Position numbers and translations under genes: made by a program
Origin: Ananas comosus
Taxonomy: Eukaryota; Streptophyta; Magnoliopsida; Poales; Bromeliaceae
Length of the DNA stretch: 64,000 nucleotides
Reading direction: 5' to 3'
NCBI RefSeq assembly: GCF_001540865.1
Contig: NC_033628.1
Coordinates: 10,024,069-10,088,068 of the forward strand
The notes under the pieces: generated by a model
Databases searched by the model: none
Seen by the model: only the letters and a program-made list of their open reading frames with translations
Told to the model about the DNA's origin: nothing
Part shown: positions 55,784-64,000 of the stretch, piece by piece
Position numbering within the stretch: the first letter of the stretch is position 1
How the letters are laid out: every line of letters starts with the position of its first letter

Positions 55784-56982
55784 GGGGCAATTGCTTATAT
55801 ATTCCTGAAAAGTTTCCGATTTTTCGATTACCCCTCTTAAAAGGCTAATATTAAAAAAATCCCTCCTACGTTCCAACCTATTTCTAATATACCCTTAGGG
55901 TGCGTTTGGTTCGCATTATGAAAGATTACTAGGAATAAAAGATATCCGAGAATCTTATTCCTATTCATCCTATTACTAAGAATGTGGAATTCCTATGTTT
56001 GGTTCGCACGATAATATTAATTAGCCATATTATTTAATATTACAAAAAATATACAATTAATTAATTTATTTAATTAATTAATTTTAGATAATGTTACCAA
56101 AAGTTTCAACATCTTTTTAGAAAAAAGGGAGAGAGAGTATAAGTTAGAGAGAGAGAACATAATTAAAAAAATAGAAAGAAAAATATAGTCAAAATTAGAG
56201 GGAGTGAGAGAGTTGAAATTTTAGAAAGAGAGAGAGAGAGAGAAAGCTTAGTTTAGAGAGAGAAAAAAAAAGGTTGAATTTTAGAGAGAAAAATAAGTTT
56301 AGAGAGAGATATAAGGTTAGAGTGTAAAGACAAATAATATCAATTAGCTGGCGGGTAGGAAGAAAGAAAGAGATTAGACATATTATGATTACCCCAATCC
56401 ATTAATATAAGGATACCCACCCTCCCTCAAGGGAATGAGATTAGTACTTTGGGGTGAATCTTATTCCCAAGTGAATCCAATATTACCAACTAGAATACTT
56501 AGTGCGTTCAGCCAAACACCGTCATATTTTTTTATTCCTATTGGATTATTAGGAATCTTTAAAAGATAGCTCGAACCAAACGCACCCTTAGAGTTAAAAT
56601 CTATTAAGTAACTCTGTTATCTCTATAAAATTATGATTTTACCCTTTCAAATATACCCTTCCACCATCACTGTTTTTCTTATTTGCCTTAAAGTCAAGGA
56701 CACAAAAAATGTTTTGACTTTTTATCTTTTCCAATAAACCTCTCTACCGTCACCAACCTTTCTTATTTGCCTTTAAGTTAAGGGCAAAATTAGTATTTTA
56801 ATTTTTTTTAACTGTGGTAGATATTTAACTCACGTTTAGCTCATGTTAACTTAACAGGAGATAATTGCGGGAGTATTTTGCAATAACAGTAGAACATATT
56901 AGGAGTATTTTAGAAAGAAAAAAAAAAGTAGGGATAAATCGGATATTTTTAAACGTATAAGGGGTATATAGGCAATTATCCC
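55784..56982. mobile_element. Mutator-type MITE carrying a nested Harbinger MITE
   Basis: Inverted ends GGGGCAATTGCTTATATA and, reversed, GGGATAATTGCCTATATA, flanked by a 9-bp duplication TATATAATA (55775-55783 and 56983-56991), the length typical of Mutator-like elements. Net length is about 506 bp without the insert at 55898-56587. Within it a block of about 75 bp with TCTTATTTGCCTT(A/T)AAGT is present twice. The duplication is in low-complexity TA sequence, so some caution is needed. Confidence 0.75.
55898..56587 (+). mobile_element. PIF/Harbinger (Tourist-like) MITE, copy 1
   Basis: 690 bp with ends GGGTGCGTTTGGTTCG and CGAACCAAACGCACCC, flanked by TTA (55895-55897, 56588-56590), the Harbinger target. 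Nearly identical to the copy at 62060-62745, which is in the opposite orientation. Non-coding, with GA-rich tracts. Confidence 0.9.
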
Positions 56983-56996
56983 TATATAATATATAA

Positions 56997-57093
56997 TCTA
57001 TTCTTCTATTCTTTCTACTACATTAAAGGAGGGTTTGGGAGAACCAAAGGTTGACACGTGTCCCCCCCCAAAACCCTCCTTTATTCTCTCTCT

Positions 57094-57139
<46 letters not shown>

Positions 57140-57814
57140 ATATAAAATTTAAAATTTTGATATCAAAATTTTAAATTTTGATACTTTCAAATTTTAAATT
57201 TTTAAATTTTATATTTTTAAATTCTAAATTTTAATTTTAACTTATAATATTTATTTTCAAATTTTAAACTTCAAAATTTAAAATTTTAAATCTCTAAACT
57301 CTATGAAATTAATTAATTAATTTTATTAATAATACGCGTAATAAATCACGTAATAAAATCTAACCTAATAGATGCAATTTAAATCACGTAAAATATCGCT
57401 GTATAAAAAAATACATAATTTAAATTTCAGGAGTAAAATTTAAAAATATAATGTATATATGTGTGTATATATGCACGTGCGTGTGTATATATGTGTGTAT
57501 ATATAATTATTTTTTATTAAACAATTTCTTCTACAATTTTATTTTTCTTCTATTTATTGAAAATTATTTTGATAGATTTATTTCAAATTCTTTTCATATA
57601 AATCTTTATAAAATAAATTATTGTATAAATTTACTTTGCCCATATACTAATTTTAATAAATTTTATTTAAATAGATTTAACTATTAAATTATTTTTATAT
57701 AACTTTTATTTAATTAATAATTAGAGTTATAAAACTATAGTAAAAATATTAAAAAAATAAAATTTATTATAAAAACAATTTTATATCCGCAGCATCACGC
57801 GGGTATTTCACTAG
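56997..57814 (+). mobile_element. Non-autonomous Helitron
   Basis: Begins TCTATTCTTC after an A and ends CACTAG before a T. A hairpin CCGC-AGCATCAC-GCGG ends about 10 bases before the CTAG. This meets the Helitron rules (5' TC, 3' hairpin plus CTRR, A/T target, no inverted ends). The body is AT-rich with a CT-rich stretch and TIRs are absent. No Rep/helicase. Confidence 0.65.
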
Positions 57815-58089
57815 TATATAATAATAAGAAGCATTAAAGGGGCAAAATGTAATAATATTTAATGATTTAAAATCAGGTCGAACCAGTTAATTCAACAGGT
57901 CCGATCATGACTTAATGTACAAAGCAGCATGATTTAAACCCTTTGAACCGAGCAAGTCAAAAGATGAGTTTGAGTCATTCGAACCTGCCGTTCAACCATT
58001 GTACAAGGTTTGTGGTCTGGAAAGGGGCCTTGTTTGCTATTATAATTATAAATTATTTTTATACTTTTACTAGTAAAAATTCTAGGTGA
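57815..58089. other. Intergenic sequence after the Helitron
   Basis: Starts TATATAATAATAAGAAGCATTAAAGG, resembling another Helitron 5' end, but no matching 3' end was found. Nothing else recognised. Confidence 0.4.
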
Positions 58090-58180
58090 ATGGATGCATG
58101 TACCAGCAGGTAGATTTTTTGGAGTGAAATTATTTTAGTTTTGTCATCATTCGCTAGTTTGCAATGCAACTCTATCATGC
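58090..58180 (+). pseudogene. Relic of a GST intron (third GST copy)
   Basis: About 85 bases, with TACCAGCAGGTAGATTTTTTGG, GAGTGAA and CTAGTTTGCAATGCAACTCT, match the first part of the intron of the GST pseudogene (53826-53912). No exon is beside it; the upstream side is unrelated AT-rich sequence. It is therefore a fragment of a further GST gene copy or of a TE shared by both. Confidence 0.6.
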
Positions 58181-58539
58181 AACTCCAATCTGCCGTTGTG
58201 ATGGTGGCTGAAATTCTTTTGAAGTTGCTATCATTATCGCCGCCGTCGAAACAAAAAGAAGAGTCCGCGAGGCCTCCGCACATAATATTGTTGTTGTCAG
58301 AAAACGAGGAGCGGATTACGAAACTCTTTGTAGTCAAATTTTAGTTTCATTGTTTTGGTAGATGGGAGAGAGGGGGGACCCATGCCTTTCCTCTCTGTCC
58401 CTTCTAAAAATCTCTTTTATTTTGAATTCAATGGTCCAATTTGTAATAATTTTAGGCCCTTTTCATTTTGAGAAATAATTTTAAAAAATTCAAAAAATAA
58501 GACAATGATATAGGTTTTTTTTTTTTTTTTCAATAGTTG
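58181..58539. other. Intergenic sequence
   Basis: Short ORFs on both strands (58059-58344) have no recognised motif and are probably chance. Confidence 0.5.
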
Positions 58540-58547
58540 GTCATTTA

Positions 58548-59164
58548 TAGGGATGCAAACGGATCCGGATTGGTGGAGCTCCCGCTCCGATCCGCCCCGA
58601 CGGGGCAGTAAATGGGAGAAAATAAACGGATTCGGGGCAGAGTAAGTTTTACGATCCGAGACGGATTCGGGGCAGGAAACGGGAAAAATTTTGACCCGCC
58701 CCGAATCCGCCCCGCCATGATCTGCCCCGAATCCGCCCAGAATATCATTTGTATTTTTAAAAAATATTTCTAAAAAATAATATATTTACAAAAAAAGTTC
58801 AAAATACAAATAAGTTATTACTCTCATTTCTAATGTATTTAAAACATTTGAATTTTGTTTTGCATTGTGATTCATATTTTTAATTTTTACTATTAATATT
58901 GTTAAATTATATATATAATATTATTAAAAATTATTAATTTATATTTTACAAAATATTAATAATATTATAATTTTATAAAAAATATTAGTTGGCGGGGCGG
59001 ATTCACGGCGCCGGCAGAAGGCGGGTTACGAGGTGGGACGGATTATGAAATGTATTTTTTAACCCGTCACGAATTCAGGGCGGGAGGCGGGACGGATTTT
59101 TGCTAGTCGGGGCGGGAGGCGGGGCGGGTCTCCCGCCCCCAGATCCGCCTCGTTTGTATCCCTA
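58548..59164. mobile_element. hAT-type MITE
   Basis: Ends TAGGGATGCAAACG and, reversed, TAGGGATACAAACG, flanked by the 8-bp duplication GTCATTTA (58540-58547 and 59165-59172), the hAT length. GC-rich arms (GATCCGCCCCGA, GGCGGGGCGG) surround an AT-rich centre, and the arms are inverted copies of each other. Non-coding. Confidence 0.88.
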
Positions 59165-59172
59165 GTCATTTA

Positions 59173-59730
59173 AGGCGCGTATCAATTAACACCAATTTAT
59201 TTTATTTTCTTCCTCTTTTATTTTTTTATTATTTTCTTTTATCCAAATAACTTATGTCATAATTAGATGTCAAGCTAATTAACATTATTTCTTTTTTCTC
59301 CTCACGTGTTAATGCAAACAAAAAAAACAAAAGAAAAGGAAAAAGAATCTTCCTACTAACTTTTTCTTCTTTTTTTCACCTCTTCTTTACTCTCGAGCTA
59401 CATAAAGTGTCAAACAAACCACTTATTCTTATTCTAAAGATAAAAATAAATAAAAATATTTATTAAAGTCCTATGTTGCAATAATTCATTACTATATAAA
59501 AAAAAAAAATCACGGAAATACATGTCAAAAGATTAGAAGATTACACAAACGCATGCTGCCACAATTAACACACATGCCCTGGAATCAATTAATAATCCAT
59601 CTTTATTACAACGAAACGTGATAATCGAACTCACTAAAAGAGTTTATTCAATTTCCCAAACTACGTACGTAACACTCTCCCGTATCTCCACCACTTCCAC
59701 TCCAACTACGTACCAAACATTGAATGCAAA
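59173..59730. other. 3' flank of the intact GST gene
   Basis: T/A-rich, with no ORF. It includes the probable 3' untranslated region of the GST gene (59640-59730). Confidence 0.5.
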
Positions 59731-61200
59731 TCAGTTGGCCGCAGCAGCAGTCATCCTGGCTTGAGCTGCTTTTGCAAACTCCATCAGCTTCTTGGCTTCT
59801 GGCATCAGCTTCTTCACCTCCGCTGCGGCACGAAAGCGCTCCGCCCACCCCGCCAAGAGCGGAAACTTCGCATTGTTGAAGAGTTTGACGCTGAACATTA
59901 TGTCTACCACCTCGATCCAGCCCAAGAAACACCCGAGAACGATGTCGAGGTAGCCCACGTTGTCGCCGCCAAAAAAGCGCTTCCCTTTGAAGCTCTTCTC
60001 GTAAGCTTCCTCCAAAAGCTCGAGTCCTGAAAAGGCTTGTTCTGCTGCAGCAGCTCTCTCCTCGTCTGTTTTACCTCTTAAGATCCCAATTGAACTTGGG
60101 CCCCACTGCACGTATTTAAAGCACGGAATGGAAATGATCAGTATGTCCATACACATCTTACAAATTTTAAATTAATATAATACTGTAACGCCCCAATAGT
60201 CTCATATCGGATGAGAAAATGATTCTAATTAGCTATTAATAAAAATTGTACTTACACATTTTAGGCCAATGGTTTGAACCCAACGAATTATTATTGCTAG
60301 CGGGTCGGATCGTTACAAATACGATAATGTGAAGGATTTCAATAGGACGATTGATACAAATCATTAAAAAAATAAAAAACTAACAACTATTAAAAACTAA
60401 CACATCAGTGCAAAGTAGCAACAAATTACTGTAACTATTTCTGCTTAAGAGTAATCAGAATAGTTGATGATGATAGAAAAATACATTTGAAAGAGCAAAT
60501 AGTAATTTCACAAAAATAACAATTGTTATTAACAGTTCCCTAACAGAATTTAACTCTATAAATATATTTGAAAAGACTTAGAATGTTAAAAAAATAAATT
60601 TTTATATTAGTCTTTTAAGAAGAATAAATAAAAACTTCTGAAACTTCTCAGAAATATATAAGTAAAACCGAGACACATGAGCGTAAGTAAAATATTGTAA
60701 AACATGGAAGTGTAAATGGGAGAAACAACTACAAATTCCTCTTGAGTTCTAGAATTTACAACATTACTTAAAAGGAACTTTTATGGAAACAAACAGTCTC
60801 TTATTAAACTCTAGTGTTAGCATACCTATTTCTTAAAAAAAATAATAATACTCTTATTTTTGTAATTAATTATGTGTACCTTATCATCAATGTAACTGGC
60901 CCAAAAGCAGGCAATCGCCCGCTCGTAGGGATCAGAGGGGAGAATAGCAGGTCCACCAGCACCCCAAACTTCGTCGATGTATTGGAGGATGATCGCGGAC
61001 TCCCAAATGGGCTGTTCCTTGTGGATCAAAACTGGCACCTTCTTGTTCACTGGGTTGGATCTGAGGAGGAGCTCACTCTTATTTTCCCAAAGTTGTTGCT
61101 CCGAATACTCGTAGCTCACCCCCTTGAGTTCTAGAGCAATTTGTACTCTAAGTACGTAGGGGCTCGGCCATGCTCCAAGGAGCTTCACTTCCTTTGCCAT
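59731..61200 (-). CDS. GSTU: Tau-class glutathione S-transferase, intact, two exons
   Basis: Exon 1 is 61200-60880 and exon 2 is 60105-59731, with a GT-AG intron (60106-60879), phase 0. Together they encode 231 residues, the normal size for this class. The N-terminal thioredoxin-like domain has [20 protein letters not shown] with catalytic Ser13, VPVLIH and E67-S68 ([11 protein letters not shown]), which bind glutathione. The C-terminal helical domain has [20 protein letters not shown]. Start chosen at MAKEV; an in-frame ATG seven codons upstream gives an atypical leader. These are cytosolic enzymes that conjugate glutathione to electrophiles and are often stress-inducible. A TATA box (61302-61309) and a TGACG motif lie upstream. 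The intron carries a solo TRIM LTR. Confidence 0.95.
60184..60317 (+). mobile_element. Solo TRIM LTR in the GST intron
   Basis: TGTAACGCCCCAATAGTC...GATCGTTACA, 134 bp, flanked by AATAC at 60179-60183 and 60318-60322. Related to the LTRs of the full TRIM at 40212 (shared CCCCAATAGTC and AATTATTATTGCTAG). It lies antisense to the gene. Confidence 0.9.
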
Positions 61201-61301
61201 TTTTCTACAAAATGATTCCAAAAAGTTAGGGAAAAGATGGTTTTCTTAGAAGTGCTAAATTTGGATGTGGCTTTGATCGATGTGTACAAGAGCGTAAGGG
61301 G

Positions 61302-61309
61302 TATTTATA
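61302..61309 (-). promoter_or_regulatory. TATA box of the intact GST gene
   Basis: TATAAATA on the minus strand, about 100 bases before the ATG. Supports the start chosen. Confidence 0.7.
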
Positions 61310-61459
61310 ATGCGGAAAGAGGGAATATGCGAGAATTTTCTATTAAAAAGTTATAGCTTGGTGAGGTTGTCATGAATATCATATCTATAGGTGATTGTAC
61401 GTGGTCAAAGTTTAATAAAGCATTCTAGGTTGGAGGAATTCTACGCTATCACACTTGCA

Positions 61460-61470
61460 TCACGTCATCA
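61460..61470 (-). promoter_or_regulatory. TGACGTGA motif, possible bZIP/TGA site
   Basis: Minus strand TGATGACGTG, about 155 bases upstream of the TATA box. TGACG is the core bound by TGA bZIP factors at as-1-like elements, which drive many GSTU genes. Only one core is seen here, not the usual pair. Confidence 0.4.
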
Positions 61471-62056
61471 ATAACAAACTGATCATATTTCTTCTTTTCA
61501 AACAAAAATATAATAAAATTATTTTTTATAATCATGATGGGATATATATCTCTAAAAAAAAATTTTGATTGGTTTGTTACGCCAGGTCAACAATATATCC
61601 GTTGCATTCTAAAATTTTTCTCTGGGTTGAGACTGGTGACTTAAAAAGATCAGTATTCTGCTCTGTGATGAGAGGTAAGGTTGAATCTAGTTATATTTGA
61701 AATAGCACGAGATCAAATTGGGACGAATCAAAGTAGTGTGAGGCAAATTGGCCCGAATCATAATCGAAATTTCATGGGTTCTGTGTTTGTACGTTTTAAA
61801 TTAATTGATTGCACATTTCTAAAGGCTCGAATTTTTAAGATTGATAGTTAACGTTAACGATCCAATAGAGACTACAAGTTTTAGCCTAATTATTCTAAAG
61901 AAAAATTATAACAAGCTTTCGAAGAAATCGGCTAGTTAATTAGCTGCTAGTATGATTTCGTAATAATAGATCGAAAGTTCAAATTTTACGAATTTGGGTC
62001 TACAACATACCTGATTGACTTATCTATGTACTTATTGAGCAAACCCAAAACAGTAT
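61471..62056. other. Upstream flank of the intact GST gene
   Basis: AT-rich; no coding or TE end recognised. Confidence 0.55.
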
Positions 62057-62059
62057 TAA

Positions 62060-62745
62060 GGGTGCATTTGGTTCGCGCTATCTTTTAAAGATTCCTAATA
62101 ATCTAATGTGAATAAAAAAATATGACGGTATTTGGCTAAACGCACTAAGTAATCTAGTTGGTAATATTAGATTCACTTGGGAATAAGATTCACCCCAAAA
62201 TACTAATCTCATTCCCTTGAAAGGGAAGGTGGGTATCCTCATATTAATGGATTGGGGTAATCATAATACGTCTAATCTCTTTCTTTCTTCCTACCCGCCG
62301 GCTAATTGATATTATTTTTCTTTACACTCTAACCTTATATCTCTCTCTAAACTTATTTTTCTATCTAAAATTCAACTTTTTTTCTCTCTCTAAACTAAGC
62401 TTCTCTCTCTCTCTCATTCTAAAATTTCAACTCTCTCACTCCCTCTAATTTCAACTATATTTTTCTTTCTATTTTTTTAATTATGCTCTCTCTCTCTAAC
62501 TTATACTCTCTCTCCCTTTTTTCTAAAAAGATGTTGAAACTTTTGGTACCATTATCTAAAATTAATTAATTAAATAAATAAATTAATTGTATATTTTTTA
62601 TAATATTAAATAACATGGCTAATTAATATTACCGTGCGAACCAAACACAGAAATTTCACATTCTTAGTAATAGAATGAATAGGAATAAGATTCTCGGATA
62701 TCTTTTATTCCTAATAATCTTTCATAATGCGAACCAAACGCACCC
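62060..62745 (-). mobile_element. PIF/Harbinger (Tourist-like) MITE, copy 2
   Basis: 686 bp, ends GGGTGCATTTGGTTCG and CGAACCAAACGCACCC, flanked by TAA (62057-62059, 62746-62748). It is the reverse of copy 1 at 55898 with few differences. It lies about 860 bp upstream of the intact GST start. Confidence 0.9.
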
Positions 62746-62748
62746 TAA

Positions 62749-63529
62749 AGGTAAAGTGATAGATAGAAAAGCCATTTACCTCATATGAGTCTCATTTTAA
62801 TCATAATAACTAATTAACTAAAACTAAAACTATATTATACCTTTTTGTGAATCTTTTTTTCCTTTGTGCAAATTAATATGATTTTTTTTATTTATTATTT
62901 GTACTGGTTGCAATTAATTAATTTTAATTTGGTATACATTTTGTAATGTTTTCAAACAAAATAATGTTTAAGTCAATTAAAAATGTATATATAATAGATA
63001 ATAGGCAAAATGAAAATTTTATTTAATTTTTTAATAAATTATTAGTAATTTGGGCACTTATGATAGTTTCTCTAAATTAGACTGATATTTTGAATATTGA
63101 CAATTTTAATTGAGTATCTATGTAATTCAAGGTCAGAAAAAGAATATGTACATATGAAATTAACTCTACAAATTAATAAATCAAAGTTATTTTCTTGGGT
63201 TTTAAGAAACAAAATCCAAAGAATCTTGAACAGCAAAATTTGATCTTGCACAACAAGCTAAGAATCTCTCGCTAAAAAATTGCTTACCTCTCATCAACCT
63301 CAAAATTTTGTGCTTCAATGATTAAAAAACTTAAACAGCGTGACTTTCAAAGCTCATTACACGTAAATTAAATGCATGAGTTAATGTTGGATAAACAATT
63401 TGCTTCATTTCGTCATTGCATGTGTATGCAAATTTGAACGTAGTCAATGGGGACTAATTTTTTATTCTCAAATTTTTTTCTTGGACAAGAAGAAGAGTGA
63501 CAGAATTGAGAGAAAGAGCATATTCGCAA
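62749..63529. other. AT-rich intergenic sequence
   Basis: No ORF or TE end recognised. Confidence 0.55.
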
Positions 63530-63705
63530 CTGTTACCGACCGTCTCTAGTGCAAGTAAAAAAAGACTTGGTGGTTGATATTCGAGATCCTAAGTTCGAAT
63601 ACTAATTTATTCGTATTTCCAGCTAAGTTTACTTTTAAAGAAAATAAACAAAACGAGTGGCATGCTATTTTTCTCTCTAAAAAATATATATATATATATA
63701 TTTGC
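63530..63705 (+). mobile_element. tRNA-derived SINE, copy 3
   Basis: GACCGTCTCTAGTGCAAG, GACTTGGTGGTTGATATTCGAGA, B-box-like AAGTTCGAAT (63591-63600), CCAGCTAAGTTTACTTTT, GAGTGGCATGCTATTTTTC and a CTCTC plus (TA)n tail. The order is the same as in copies 1 and 2. Confidence 0.72.
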
Positions 63706-63822
63706 AACTGTTGCATGTGTTACGCTTTTAACGTCACCGCCACTGTCGTTGCCCTATTTTAGAGCCAAATTTACTCTTTAGGCCGGAAAAAATACATTTG
63801 GTTGAATAGGAGAAAATAAGTC

Positions 63823-64000
63823 CGGCTATTATATATTTATAAGTATGATCGTTTTCGAACTCATAAGTCATTTTCGATTATAAAGATTTTGAATCGATGA
63901 TTCACACTGTTAAATATAATTTAGAACTTTTAAAATTTTTAAAAATTAAATTTCACAATTTTACATCATTTACCGTAAGATCAAAAAATTTTAAAATTGA
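63823..64000 (+). mobile_element. Left part of a MITE of the 52436 family, cut by the window end
   Basis: CCGGCTATTATATATTTATAAGTATGATCG, TCATAAGTCATTTTCGAT, AATCGATGATTCACAC and GTTAAATATAATTTAGAAC follow the order of the 52436-52974 element (given in pieces). The right half is beyond the window. Confidence 0.7.

Noticed and set aside
57451..57687. ORF MYICVYICTCVCIY...
   Set aside because: Lies in TA/TG-rich Helitron sequence; low complexity.

Overview
This window is nuclear DNA from a flowering plant, most likely a monocot. The grounds are two tau-class glutathione S-transferase (GSTU) loci with the usual two-exon structure, a FAR1-type Mutator-like gene with an intron, plant LTR retrotransposons primed by initiator tRNA-Met, a TRIM, MITEs, a Helitron and a tRNA-derived SINE family. 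The exact species cannot be proved from the sequence; a commelinid monocot such as pineapple would fit. Apart from the GST pair, nearly everything is transposable-element sequence, in many nested layers. There are four runs of N (18206-18641, 21029-21128, 36544-36568, 41582-42364) and two single-N joins (13009, 46973), and both single-N joins sit on duplicated sequence.

Layout. 1-9691 is the degraded inside of a plus-strand Ty3-gypsy element, split by a complete minus-strand Copia-type element (652-8775, target duplication GCTCG). That Copia element carries gag and a second unrelated ORF but no pol. 9692-27738 is a pile of long (about 2.5-3.5 kb) gypsy LTRs in alternating orientation, including two clean solo LTRs (15301-17860 and 23551-26049). 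27739-38532 is the inside and truncated 3' end of a Del/Tekay-like gypsy element with gag, protease, RT, RNase H and integrase, riddled with stops. It is itself split by a non-autonomous LTR element (32184-37800) made largely of tandem arrays. 38533-41581 holds an LTR remnant, a hairpin MITE and an intact 423-bp TRIM. 42365-48845 is a FAR1/MULE gene with long inverted flanks. 48857-53420 is MITEs, a SINE, and a SIRE-type Copia LTR.

53513-61200 holds the only ordinary genes: a broken GSTU on the plus strand and, tail to tail, an intact GSTU on the minus strand (231 residues predicted). The space between them is packed with a MULE-type MITE, a nested Harbinger MITE, a Helitron, a relic of a third GST intron and a hAT-type MITE. 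A solo TRIM LTR sits in the intact gene's intron. The window ends in a second Harbinger MITE, another SINE and half of a MITE.

Two signals are not explained by ordinary annotation. First, dense clusters of ACCGGT-centred palindromes lie just upstream of the putative core promoter in LTRs of both Copia and gypsy elements. Second, several MITE families, and the end of the FAR1/MULE unit, carry terminal hairpins whose sequence differs while the structure is kept.
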